In this document: piece after piece, positions 35,198-44,047 of the stretch
Numbering within the stretch: the first letter of the stretch is position 1
How the letters are laid out: every line of letters begins with the position of its first letter
Origin: Candidatus Peregrinibacteria bacterium
Lineage (GTDB): Bacteria > Patescibacteriota > Gracilibacteria > UBA1369 > LOWO2-01-FULL-3
Length of the DNA stretch: 64,000 nucleotides
NCBI GenBank assembly: GCA_026395515.1
Contig: JAPLYN010000001.1
Location: 162,561 to 226,560, forward strand
Direction: 5' to 3'
Program-made: the position numbers and the translations under genes
Notes under the pieces: model-generated
What the model saw: only the letters and a program-made list of their open reading frames with translations
Databases searched by the model: none
What the model was told of the DNA's origin: nothing

Positions 35198-35502
35198 ACC
35201 AACTTTGCTACGATTTTCTCTTTAGCCTGGAAACCTACGCTCATGTTTACTACTTTTCCGTCTTTAAAGAACAATAAAGTAGGAATACTCTGAACACTAT
35301 ATGTCTCAGAAGTCTTTGGAGCTTGGTCTACATCTAATTTTCCAATTTTCCATTTACCTTCGTATTCCTCAGCCAACTTTTCGATTACTGGGCCCATCAT
35401 CTTGCAAGGTCCACACCATTCAGCAAAAAAATCTACTAAAACAGGTATATCTGATTTTAAAACTTCTTTTTCAAAATTCTCGTCGTTGAACATCTGTGCC
35501 AT
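35194..35502 (-). CDS. trxA: Thioredoxin
   Basis: A 102-residue thioredoxin with the redox site FFAEWCGPCKMMGP (about residues 24-37) and the cis-Pro in SIPTLLFFKDGK. It reduces protein disulfides in the cytosol. No thioredoxin reductase is in the window. Length and motifs are standard. Confidence 0.95.
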   Translation of the reverse strand: MAQMFNDENFEKEVLKSDIPVLVDFFAEWCGPCKMMGPVIEKLAEEYEGKWKIGKLDVDQAPKTSETYSVQSIPTLLFFKDGKVVNMSVGFQAKEKIVAKLV

Positions 35503-35542
35503 AAATATTGGGGTTAAAATTTACGAGGGATCAAACTATAAC

Positions 35543-36808
35543 TTAAACTTTCATATTTTTCAAAATTTCCTTTGCCTGCTTAGTCCAGGAATCTACATCT
35601 GGAGCGCTTGCGCAGCCAGAAAATGACTTTCTGAGAATTCTCAAATATGGAAGTTTGCGGATAGCGTATTGATATGGAGAATGTCTTAGATCGCGTTTGT
35701 CTTTATAACAAGGATCTTTTGCAAAATGGAGATTAACCAAGGCCTGATCTATTTCCATAATCTTGTCTTCTACTTTATCGGCAGGTGAACCTTGTTCCAT
35801 AATAATTTTATAGAAATAGGTATCATGACGTTCAATCTTTGCAGCAGATGATGGTGTGCCTCCTTGCTGCCATCTTGGCAAAATACAGAAAGCTACGCAG
35901 TTGTTTGAAGGAATTGCGTACATTGCCCAGCGAATGAAGCTATTCTTCACCGCTTCATCACGAGCTATTCCATAATAAACATTGTAATCATCAACTTGAT
36001 CGCGTAAAAACTGCATCTTCTTCTTTAAAATATCATCTTGGAAAATAAAGTCTTCTACTTCCTTTGCTAATTCCTTATCCATTTTCTGTAAATCTTTCAC
36101 GCTCACTGCCTTACCAGCTTTCATTTTGTAAGCCAATTTTAAGAGTGTTGTTGCGTGAAATTGTTGGAAAGCTTGTTTCAATATATCATTCACTAGGGAC
36201 TCGTACATTCCACCAAGTAGACCATCCATTTTTTCTTGGAAGAATTCGAAATCATTACCAAGTTGTGAGAAGAAAATAGTCGTTCCATCATCCATTACTA
36301 CTTTCAAAGAATATTCATCATCATCAAATTCATAAAAATTCACAAAGTTGAAGTGAATGCTGAAAGCATCTTGTTTGCCAGGAATAATAACTAAACTTCC
36401 TTCGTATAGGCGTAATTTTGCCGTACCTTTACTGATTGGTTTTGCAAACTTACTTACTTTTTGGAAAGCACCATCGTACTCAGCCTTTAATTTTCCAGAC
36501 TTCATGAATAAAGCATCCATCAAAAATTCGTTTCTAGATTTATAAATATCTATAACCAACTGATCAAAAAGAGTACCAGCATCGGCAAGAGTATATTTTT
36601 CCTTCAGGAAAGTTATGAAGAAAATTTTCTCATCTCTAAAATAGAATTCTTTAATCTCAGAGAAGTTTATTAGTTCGCCTTTATCTGCAGCGCCCTTTCC
36701 TTTGAGTCTAAATCCTTTACTATAAATAATAACCTCGCCTTCTTTGTCGAGAATTACTTTATTCGAAAAATTACTTTTTTGATAACGAAGATTATACGTT
36801 ACTTCCAT
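35543..36808 (-). CDS. Conserved-looking cytosolic protein of unknown function
   Basis: A 421-residue protein without signal or membrane segment. Two stretches (about residues 18-90 and 120-200) have alternating beta patterns that resemble PH/GRAM-like folds (KGELINFSEIKEFYFRDEK; IHFNFVNFYEFDDDEYSLKV). The C-terminal 170 residues are helical and contain four Cys (NNCVAFCILP; DPCYKD; FSGCASAP). I do not recognise it. It is monocistronic and divergent from the amidase-SpoIID gene. Confidence 0.7.
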   Translation of the reverse strand: MEVTYNLRYQKSNFSNKVILDKEGEVIIYSKGFRLKGKGAADKGELINFSEIKEFYFRDEKIFFITFLKEKYTLADAGTLFDQLVIDIYKSRNEFLMDALFMKSGKLKAEYDGAFQKVSKFAKPISKGTAKLRLYEGSLVIIPGKQDAFSIHFNFVNFYEFDDDEYSLKVVMDDGTTIFFSQLGNDFEFFQEKMDGLLGGMYESLVNDILKQAFQQFHATTLLKLAYKMKAGKAVSVKDLQKMDKELAKEVEDFIFQDDILKKKMQFLRDQVDDYNVYYGIARDEAVKNSFIRWAMYAIPSNNCVAFCILPRWQQGGTPSSAAKIERHDTYFYKIIMEQGSPADKVEDKIMEIDQALVNLHFAKDPCYKDKRDLRHSPYQYAIRKLPYLRILRKSFSGCASAPDVDSWTKQAKEILKNMKV

Positions 36809-36935
36809 ACGCGAGTGCTATTTTGAAAAAAACCTAAAAGGCCTTTTTTGTAAGACCGTGGCCAACTTTAGCCTCAACGTAGCCATTTGTAAAGTAGAAA
36901 TGATTTTTTTGGAATCATCCTGTATTATACAGACC

Positions 36936-39900
36936 ATGAACGGCCAAAAAAAAATTACCCTCATTATATTTTCTGCTTTTCTCCTTCTTCTTGGAGTAGT
37001 TGTTGGTATTCCCAATTTAAATGATCAGAATGCAGATCACGAAAAAACTATTACAGATAAGGAGCTAATTACTATTAAATCCAGATTCTTTGCTTCAAAC
37101 GGATCAGTAGAAGCTCCATATGAATCCATGGATGTATTTACGTCTCCTATTCAAGAGTCTGATTTTCAATTTACTGCAGTTGGTGGTGCTTGGGATGAAG
37201 TAGCTCCAGATGGAACTAAGGTTGATGCTCAAATTAAATTTAAAATTAAGGGGACTTGGACTTCTTGGATAGATTTAGAGGAAGAAGACGACAAAATTGT
37301 TAATGGAAAAAAATACGCTTTAGCTCTTTCTAATCCCGCTACAGCCTTTCAATATCAATACATACTCCGTGGTGACGGACAAAAAGCTCCGGTGGTGAAA
37401 AATTCTGAATGGACCTATCTCAAATCAGAAGAAAATGTTGCTTCAAATGAGAAACCTAAGCCACGATATGCGTCCTTCATTGCTGCGGAAATTGCCGACC
37501 TGAAAAGTATGACCATGAATTATACTGATCCGGAAGTTGTTTCTCGTGCAGATTGGGGTGCAGATGAATCTTTGCGTTATATGGCAAACAACACTACTCC
37601 GGTGCAATTAGTTCAGCTAGATCCTGATTTCTATAATAAATATGCCAACGAATTAAAATATTCCAAAGTAGTGGAAGCTGATGCGAGCGGAAACAATTAT
37701 AAATGGCCTCTCCAATATCCGGAAAAGGTGGAGAAGGTAATTGTTCACCACACTGCAACTACGGGGAATTTAGATAATCCTAAGCAGGCTATTCGCGATA
37801 TTTATCACTACCATGCCATTACACGAGGTTGGGGTGATATTGGATATAACTATGTTGTGGATCCTCAGGGAAATATTTACGAGGGACGTTTTGGTGGAGA
37901 AGGAGTCATTGGGGCACATGCCGGTCCAGGAAATCATGGTTCAATCGGCATTTCATTTTTAGGAGATTATGAATCTAACGATGTCCCAGAAGCTGCTTTG
38001 GTAAGAGCCAGCAAATTCATTTTCAAGAAAGCAAAAATTCACGGTATAGACATTGGGGCTAGCTCTGAATTCCGTGGAAAAATTCGTCCAAATCTTTTTG
38101 CCCACCGAGACATTATGAGTACAGATTGTCCTGGACAGTATCTCTACGCAAAGCTTCCATTGCTTAGAATTCTTGCCGGCCAAGCACTCAATCAAAAACC
38201 AAAATTCGTGAAGGATTATGACTTCCAAGATAATTCCGAATTGTATTATTTAGAGATGAAACCTAATGAGCAAACTGAAGTGACTTTGAAGCTACAAAAT
38301 ATTGGTAAAAATTCTTGGAACAATCAGACCTATATTCGTTTTGAAGATAATGGCGATTTCGATGGAGTGACTAGTTTCCCAGGAAGGCAAGGATACACTT
38401 TAGCTAAATTACAGGAAGATTCTGTGACTTCTGGCGGCACCGGTACTTTTAAATTCACGGTACAGTCTGGTAGGAAAGCAAAGACTGTATACCTCACTCT
38501 TCATCCAATTATTAATGGCAAAACAAATGTTGATGATAAGATGACAATTCCAATAAGCGTAGAAGCACCTGTTTATAAATATGGATTTGTTGAGGCAAAA
38601 CTTCCTTCAAAATTAACTAAGAGAGGAGATACTATTTCAGGCACAGTTACTTTAAAGAATAATGGAAATATTGCTTGGGAAAATTCCGGAGATAATCAAA
38701 TTACTCTCCAAGGAAATAGTTTAGGAATTATAGCTACATTGAACGAAACATCTGTCGCGCCAGGAGGTGATGGTACTTTTAATTTTACTTTTACTGCTTC
38801 TCAGAAACCTGGTTATTACAAAGAAATGTTTACCCCAATCATGCCTAATGCTGCTTGGATTTCTAAGGACGAAGTTTCTTTTGAAACCATAATTTATGAG
38901 AAAAAATATGATTCAGAATTGCTCGCTAAGACAGCGCTCAAAGGATGGAAACAAGGTGAGTCATATACTCTTTCAATTAGTTTGAGAAATATAGGAATGG
39001 AGACTTGGAATAAGAAAGATTTAAGTATTACTTTTGCTCAGAAAGGGGATCTTTCTATTAAGTCTTTGAATCTTGATCCAGCTACAGTCTCACCAGGCGC
39101 TGTAGGGACAATTACTTTCAATGTAAAAGTTCCTAATGATGCAGTAGGAGGCGACGCAATACTTCTTGCTAACCCTAAAATTGGAAAAGAAAAAATCACT
39201 GCAACTCCACAATATTTTTATTATAAAGTGATAGAAAAAACTTTGCAGACCACTCGCGATGCTAGTGCAGCAGGGGACATGATTAGAATAAAATTAGGAT
39301 TTTCTGGTGACCCACAAATTACTGCCAATGGTAGTTTTATAGTTCGCGCTGGTGATCAGACTTTGGCTACAGTAAGCCCTGGAGAAGTAGCTAGTGTGAC
39401 TGAGGAATCTGGGCAATATCATTTGCAAATTGGTGATTTAAATTTTGTAAAAAAGGATCCAATTCGTTTCATCCCAGACGACAATGCCATTCTTCAAATC
39501 AAGAATTTTAATCATCAACCAGACTGGACCAATAAACTAAATGATAACGAATATCGCGGCGTGCTGGAGGTACGTGATGATCTAGGAAGTTTGATTACTA
39601 TCAATGAACTAACAATGGAAGATTATTTGAAAGGACTTGGTGAAGTTTCCAATGATGAATTGCCAGAAAAAATAAAAGCCATCATGGTCGCAGCTAGAAG
39701 TTATGCGGAATATTATTTGAAGATTAGTAGGAAATTTCCAGGAGAACCATTCGACCTCGATGACAATCCGGATATTAGTCAGAAGTATCTTGGATATGGT
39801 TTAGAAAAGCGTTCACCAAATGTCTCCGATGGAGTGGATGCGACAAAGGGTGAAGTGATAACTCTTAATGGCCAAGTAGTAAAAACTCCGTTCTTTAATC

Positions 39901-40124
39901 AGAGCGATGGTAAGAAAACGAAGAGCGCCAAAGACGTCTGGGGCTGGACCAATACGCCATATCTCGTCAGCGTTGATGATTCGTCTTGTAAGGGGGATAA
40001 ATTCCTCGGACATGGCGTGGGATTGAGTGGATGCGGTGCCCACGGAATGGCTGCACAAGGAAAAACTTATAAAGAAATTCTCCTGCATTATTATACGGGA
40101 GTAGATATTAGCGATCTCTACTAG
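36936..40124 (+). CDS. Secreted PGRP-type amidase fused to SpoIID domain
   Basis: A 1,062-residue wall enzyme. The start at ATG 36936 is chosen because a TATTAT/ATTATA box lies 6-7 nt before it and the signal anchor (ITLIIFSAFLLLLGVVVGIP) follows at once. A PGRP/amidase_2 domain spans about residues 200-430, with zinc ligands in VIVHHTATTG, and FAHRDIMSTDCPGQ. Three Ig-like repeats (about 445-780), each with a GxxSW or GNIAW segment, follow. A SpoIID/LytB domain (about 865-1060) has TMEDYLKGLGEVSN, KAIMVAARSYAEYY and GHGVGLSGCGAHGMAAQG. Amidase would create denuded glycans and the SpoIID lytic transglycosylase would cut them. Confidence 0.92.
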   Translation: MNGQKKITLIIFSAFLLLLGVVVGIPNLNDQNADHEKTITDKELITIKSRFFASNGSVEAPYESMDVFTSPIQESDFQFTAVGGAWDEVAPDGTKVDAQIKFKIKGTWTSWIDLEEEDDKIVNGKKYALALSNPATAFQYQYILRGDGQKAPVVKNSEWTYLKSEENVASNEKPKPRYASFIAAEIADLKSMTMNYTDPEVVSRADWGADESLRYMANNTTPVQLVQLDPDFYNKYANELKYSKVVEADASGNNYKWPLQYPEKVEKVIVHHTATTGNLDNPKQAIRDIYHYHAITRGWGDIGYNYVVDPQGNIYEGRFGGEGVIGAHAGPGNHGSIGISFLGDYESNDVPEAALVRASKFIFKKAKIHGIDIGASSEFRGKIRPNLFAHRDIMSTDCPGQYLYAKLPLLRILAGQALNQKPKFVKDYDFQDNSELYYLEMKPNEQTEVTLKLQNIGKNSWNNQTYIRFEDNGDFDGVTSFPGRQGYTLAKLQEDSVTSGGTGTFKFTVQSGRKAKTVYLTLHPIINGKTNVDDKMTIPISVEAPVYKYGFVEAKLPSKLTKRGDTISGTVTLKNNGNIAWENSGDNQITLQGNSLGIIATLNETSVAPGGDGTFNFTFTASQKPGYYKEMFTPIMPNAAWISKDEVSFETIIYEKKYDSELLAKTALKGWKQGESYTLSISLRNIGMETWNKKDLSITFAQKGDLSIKSLNLDPATVSPGAVGTITFNVKVPNDAVGGDAILLANPKIGKEKITATPQYFYYKVIEKTLQTTRDASAAGDMIRIKLGFSGDPQITANGSFIVRAGDQTLATVSPGEVASVTEESGQYHLQIGDLNFVKKDPIRFIPDDNAILQIKNFNHQPDWTNKLNDNEYRGVLEVRDDLGSLITINELTMEDYLKGLGEVSNDELPEKIKAIMVAARSYAEYYLKISRKFPGEPFDLDDNPDISQKYLGYGLEKRSPNVSDGVDATKGEVITLNGQVVKTPFFNQSDGKKTKSAKDVWGWTNTPYLVSVDDSSCKGDKFLGHGVGLSGCGAHGMAAQGKTYKEILLHYYTGVDISDLY

Positions 40125-40155
40125 TAAAAAATTTCTTACGTTCTATAATCAAAAC

Positions 40156-40743
40156 ATGCCTCATTCAAAAAAACGCCACGGTATGGTGCTCACTGAAGCG
40201 CTTGTTGCAATCGCTACTTTAGCGATGGGCGTAATGGCTTTGGGAACAATTACTCAGAATTCAATTTCTACTACAATTTTGGCGAAGGATTATTTAGTGG
40301 CGCGTGGACTCGCAAAAGAAGGTGAGGAAATTGTAAAAAATATTCGTCTCACAAATAGAATGCAGCAACCCACTAAGCCAGATTGTTGGCTGACCCCTGA
40401 TGTGGCTGCAGGCTGCAACGCTATGACTCCAAATGATTATTTTGTGGCTTATGTGAAAAATGGAGCTTGGATTTTAGAGGATAAAGGCTCCGCACTCCCA
40501 AATCCGGATCTACCTAAAGTTTCCACTAATATTCTTTTTCAACTTTTTAGTGACGATAGTGGTTTTTATCCTCAGCCTCAATCTACGAAGCCGGCTGGAG
40601 CAACCGGATCTAAATTTTATCGCAGTATTAAGCCAACAACTATCACAGCGGACAGCGCTACTTTTGAGATTAAAGTTCAATGGAAAGATGGTGCTAAGAC
40701 TCGAGAAATGAATCGCATTGTGAATATGTATAATTATTTCTAA
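40156..40743 (+). CDS. Minor prepilin, PilV-like
   Basis: A 195-residue prepilin-like protein. The leader MPHSKKRHG is followed by MVLTEALVAIATLAMGVMAL with Glu5 of the mature form. The region KDYLVARGLAKEGEEIVKNI is typical of PilV-type minor pilins. Its stop overlaps the next start (TAATG, 1 nt), so it is translationally coupled to the PilW-like gene. It could prime pilus assembly or form part of a pseudopilus. Confidence 0.82.
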   Translation: MPHSKKRHGMVLTEALVAIATLAMGVMALGTITQNSISTTILAKDYLVARGLAKEGEEIVKNIRLTNRMQQPTKPDCWLTPDVAAGCNAMTPNDYFVAYVKNGAWILEDKGSALPNPDLPKVSTNILFQLFSDDSGFYPQPQSTKPAGATGSKFYRSIKPTTITADSATFEIKVQWKDGAKTREMNRIVNMYNYF

Positions 40744-41966
40744 TGAAAAAAAGTTTCTCTACAAAAGGATTTACTCTCGCGGAAGTTCTTGTGGCTATGA
40801 GCCTTTTTTCCATAGTTTGTACTATCGCAGCTACGGTACTTGTGGACGTCGTTCAATTACAAAAAAAGAGTTCCATTCAAAATGAAATTTACGAAGATGC
40901 TAGAATTCTTATGCAACAACTCACCAACGAAATACAAAGTGGAACAATTGATTATGAAGAGTATTACAGCGTTAATGTCGTTCAAAAGAAAAAGCTTGTA
41001 ACAGGTGGCCCATTCTTAGGTATAAATTACGGAGTTTACGGTAGTAGATTTTTTGACCCAGGCAGAAGATTAGACCTCCAACCAGCCAAAAATCCAGAGG
41101 ATCTAGGCATTGAGTGTTCTTATCCTAGACCTGGAAATCCGGATTATAATGTAAACAAAAGTTGCGATATCTATTTTGGTGATTCTACGGATTTAAATAC
41201 CGGTCAGAATCCATATAAAAATAATCCAGACAATTACAGCGCTACTGAAGCCAATGCCCTTTGTGATAATAAAATTAATCCGAATTCTTGTGCTGCTATT
41301 ACCTCAGGAAAAGTATCCGATTTATATTTAATAGATAGTAGTGGCACTCACAAAACTATCATCGGTCAAAAAAATATAACTAGTGGGACCTGTGGAAAAT
41401 TAGCTACCTCAGCAGATTGTGCAGTTGCTATGATCAAAATGACTGGTCAGGATTTGGATCAGAATGGAATTATTGATGTTTTTAGTTGTGATGCTGATTA
41501 CGGTAACTGTATTCCTTCAAAAAACGCGATTGATATTGCCCCAGCTTTTCAGTATCCATTTATTATCAATCAATCTAGTGCAAAAGATTATCTTTACAAT
41601 AATAATATTAGAATTCCTCAGAGAGATGACTTGAAAGTTGCCTATAATTCAAATACTAGCCAATTCATTCCCATCACCCCAAGTCGTGCAAATGTAAAAG
41701 CCCTAAGCTTTACTATTAATCCTCTGGATGATCCATACAAAGCTTATGCAGAAACAGGCATGCAGACTCAACCCACAGTCACTATTAGTATGACAATAGA
41801 CCTAGCTTCCGCTTACAAGAGTGATTATCCTGGTGCATTTCCGGCAGTTACACTACAAACTACCGTAACAGCTGGAGTAATAGGAAAAATCGACTCCTAT
41901 CCACCAGTAAACGATATCCTAAGGGAAGATGGGAAAAGAAGTTGGATTTATAATGTCTTCAATTAG
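40743..41966 (+). CDS. Minor prepilin, PilW/PulJ-like
   Basis: A 407-residue prepilin with leader MKKSFSTKG and FTLAEVLVAMSLFSIVCTIA (Glu5). The following helix (SIQNEIYEDARILMQQLTNE) matches the PilW/GspJ family pattern. The long C-terminal region is rich in Asn, Asp and Cys (for example KSCDIYFG and DADYGNC), which suggests several disulfides and an exposed domain. It overlaps rsmI by 4 nt at its 3' end. Confidence 0.82.
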   Translation: MKKSFSTKGFTLAEVLVAMSLFSIVCTIAATVLVDVVQLQKKSSIQNEIYEDARILMQQLTNEIQSGTIDYEEYYSVNVVQKKKLVTGGPFLGINYGVYGSRFFDPGRRLDLQPAKNPEDLGIECSYPRPGNPDYNVNKSCDIYFGDSTDLNTGQNPYKNNPDNYSATEANALCDNKINPNSCAAITSGKVSDLYLIDSSGTHKTIIGQKNITSGTCGKLATSADCAVAMIKMTGQDLDQNGIIDVFSCDADYGNCIPSKNAIDIAPAFQYPFIINQSSAKDYLYNNNIRIPQRDDLKVAYNSNTSQFIPITPSRANVKALSFTINPLDDPYKAYAETGMQTQPTVTISMTIDLASAYKSDYPGAFPAVTLQTTVTAGVIGKIDSYPPVNDILREDGKRSWIYNVFN

Positions 41967-42628
41967 TCCTGATTTCCCTGAATAACCAATACGAATTCTC
42001 CTCGTGGAGCTTTTTGGGTGAAATGTTCAATTGCCTCAGAAATTTTGCAACGAAGCGTCTCTTCGTAAATTTTTGTAATTTCACGGCAGACTGAGATATC
42101 TCTATCTCCTAGATATTCCTTCAAGTCTGCTAAAGTTTTCATAATTCTGTGTGGAGCTTCGTAAATCACGATCGTCTTATCTTCACTGGCCAAAGCTTTC
42201 AGTAAAGTCTGACGACCTTTCTTTATTGGAAGAAAGCCAAGATAAACAAATTGGTGCATTGGTTTGCCGCTCATTACAAGAGCTGAAAGCACTGCAGACG
42301 CTCCTGGAATAGGAGTAATTTGCACACCGGCTTCAATTGCCGCTCTCACTAAAGTATAAGCCGGATCAGAAATTCCTGGCGTACCGGCATCTGAAATTAA
42401 AGCCACATTTTTCCCGGCCACAAGCATCTCCACGATTTGTTTTAATTTGAAATCATTGCTGTATGAATGATAGCTGGTGATCTGGTTTTTGATCTCATAT
42501 TTCTGTAAAAGAATCTGTGCATGACGAGTATCTTCCGCCGCAATTAAATCCACTTCTTTGAGAATTCTAATTCCGCGCAAAGTCATATCTTCGAGATTTC
42601 CAATTGGTGTAGAGACGATGTAAAGCAT
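41963..42628 (-). CDS. rsmI: 16S rRNA (cytidine-1402-2'-O)-methyltransferase
   Basis: A 221-residue tetrapyrrole-methylase-fold enzyme. Motifs are LYIVSTPIGNLEDMTLRGI (residues 2-20), AAEDTRHAQILL, ALISDAGTPGISDPAY, IPGASAVLSAL, and FLPIKKGRQ. It 2'-O-methylates C1402 in the 16S decoding centre. It lies 1 nt downstream of tsaB, so the two share a transcript. Confidence 0.96.
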   Translation of the reverse strand: MLYIVSTPIGNLEDMTLRGIRILKEVDLIAAEDTRHAQILLQKYEIKNQITSYHSYSNDFKLKQIVEMLVAGKNVALISDAGTPGISDPAYTLVRAAIEAGVQITPIPGASAVLSALVMSGKPMHQFVYLGFLPIKKGRQTLLKALASEDKTIVIYEAPHRIMKTLADLKEYLGDRDISVCREITKIYEETLRCKISEAIEHFTQKAPRGEFVLVIQGNQD

Positions 42629-42629
42629 A

Positions 42630-43283
42630 CTATTTTATGATGATTGGCTTTTTCTTTGGTGTGATACCAGGTCCTTTAATATACACCGGCTTCACGAGTT
42701 TAACACTTTTATATATTTTTTTCTTAATATTGTCGGCGATAATTTCTTTCATCACTGAGCCAAAATTCTCAGTTAATTTTTGAAATTTTACTTTTTGTAG
42801 AACCTTAATTTGGTCCTTGATAATGTCTCCACTCACTTTTTTGATTTTCTTTTTGCTGAGAACTTTATTTAGGTCTGGCATATTAATTAGCTCGGGTTTT
42901 TCTGTAGCATTTTTGCTGAGAAATACTCCACCTTTTCCAGCAAATAGAAGTATCGGGAGTTTCGTCTGACTATGTAAGAAATCAAAAGTAGTGATACCAA
43001 TCAAGTCCGCATCCACAAGAGAAGCAATCGTGTTTGCCACTGTCACGCCCACACGCAATCCAGTGAAGGATCCTGGGCCCTTTACTACATAAATTTGATC
43101 TAGATTTTCGTAAGTTTTTTTCTTCTTTTTTAATAATGCATCAATGCCTGGCATTAATTTTTCCGCCTCATTATTTTTCGCCGCCCAAGTGTTTTTTGCC
43201 AAAGTTTTCACTTTGGAATTTACCACCTCGAAAAGAGCAATTCCTGTTTTTGAAGAAGCTGAATTTATTGCTAGGATTAACAT
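42630..43283 (-). CDS. tsaB: tRNA threonylcarbamoyladenosine biosynthesis protein TsaB
   Basis: A 217-residue TsaB. The ASKHA fold is shown by LILAINSASSKTGIALFEV at the N-terminus and by VVKGPGSFTGLRVGVTVAN (about residues 66-84). TsaB supports TsaD in making t6A37. The C-terminal part is Lys-rich and less conserved. It sits between two minor-pilin genes read on different strands, which is an unusual setting. Confidence 0.9.
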   Translation of the reverse strand: MLILAINSASSKTGIALFEVVNSKVKTLAKNTWAAKNNEAEKLMPGIDALLKKKKKTYENLDQIYVVKGPGSFTGLRVGVTVANTIASLVDADLIGITTFDFLHSQTKLPILLFAGKGGVFLSKNATEKPELINMPDLNKVLSKKKIKKVSGDIIKDQIKVLQKVKFQKLTENFGSVMKEIIADNIKKKIYKSVKLVKPVYIKGPGITPKKKPIIIK

Positions 43284-43290
43284 TTAATTA

Positions 43291-43962
43291 TCACTTAGTT
43301 GTAGATTCTTCTGCAAGACCGGAAACTTGGTAGACTTTAATGTAGCGAGTTTGGCCAGTAGCTAAGCAAGTACCACCGCCAGCATTTTGACAAAACTGTA
43401 TGCTCAAATAAGGAATAGTCGATTTGGATATTGTATTTCCACTACCATCTTTTGCGGTCAAATTGCCAGTGCCGCTATCATAAAAAATAACAACAGGCCC
43501 TGTAATTATATTATTATTTCCAACAATTGTTGGATCCAAAGTATATGCCAAATATCCAGAATTACTTATGTTGAAACTTTTATCTTGTAAAATCACATCT
43601 TCAGCTAAACCATTTGCATTGGTTGTAAAACTACAGCCATAGCCACTTCCTCCCATGTAATTTATATTTGCCTGACTGGTGAAATCAGCTTTGAAATCTT
43701 TTGAACCAGTATCTGCAAAAGTCAAAATACCGTTTGCTCCTATACATACTCCATATCTTTTCACTGAAACCCCACTTTGTAGTTCATTGCTCAAAGCATT
43801 CGATCGCGCTGTACGTAGAGCAGAAGTCACTTGTTGATAGCTGGATAGAAATTTGAAAGTTTTAGTGGAACCTACATAGCTTTGGATAGCTACGGTAGCC
43901 ATTACTCCAATAAGAAAAACTACCAATAAAGTTTCTATCAATGTGAAGCCCTTTGTTTTCAT
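43291..43962 (-). CDS. Minor prepilin, GspH/FimT-like
   Basis: A 223-residue prepilin. The start at ATG 43962 is chosen because TATAAT (minus strand, 43969-43974) lies 6 nt before it, and because MKTKG-FTLIETLLVVFLIGVMATVA is a perfect prepilin N-terminus. A longer in-frame reading to 44130 has no signal and crosses the promoter. The region QQVTSALRTARSNALS is typical of GspH/FimT pseudopilins. It lies 7 nt from tsaB and probably heads the transcript tsaB-rsmI. Confidence 0.85.
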   Translation of the reverse strand: MKTKGFTLIETLLVVFLIGVMATVAIQSYVGSTKTFKFLSSYQQVTSALRTARSNALSNELQSGVSVKRYGVCIGANGILTFADTGSKDFKADFTSQANINYMGGSGYGCSFTTNANGLAEDVILQDKSFNISNSGYLAYTLDPTIVGNNNIITGPVVIFYDSGTGNLTAKDGSGNTISKSTIPYLSIQFCQNAGGGTCLATGQTRYIKVYQVSGLAEESTTK

Positions 43963-43968
43963 GAGCAA

Positions 43969-43974
43969 ATTATA
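43969..43974 (-). promoter_or_regulatory. -10 box of the GspH-like pilin (leaderless)
   Basis: Perfect TATAAT on the minus strand, 6 nt before ATG 43962. It decides the start codon of the pilin. Confidence 0.6.
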
Positions 43975-44047
43975 AGCTTTTAGAGAATTTTTGCGATAGA
44001 ATTTTATCTGTGATACACTCCATATAACCTCATTTAAAAAAATTGGT

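Noticed and set aside
36836..36847. AAAAGGCCTTTT palindrome upstream of the unknown protein
   Set aside because: Short, low complexity, with no partner copy; could be chance.
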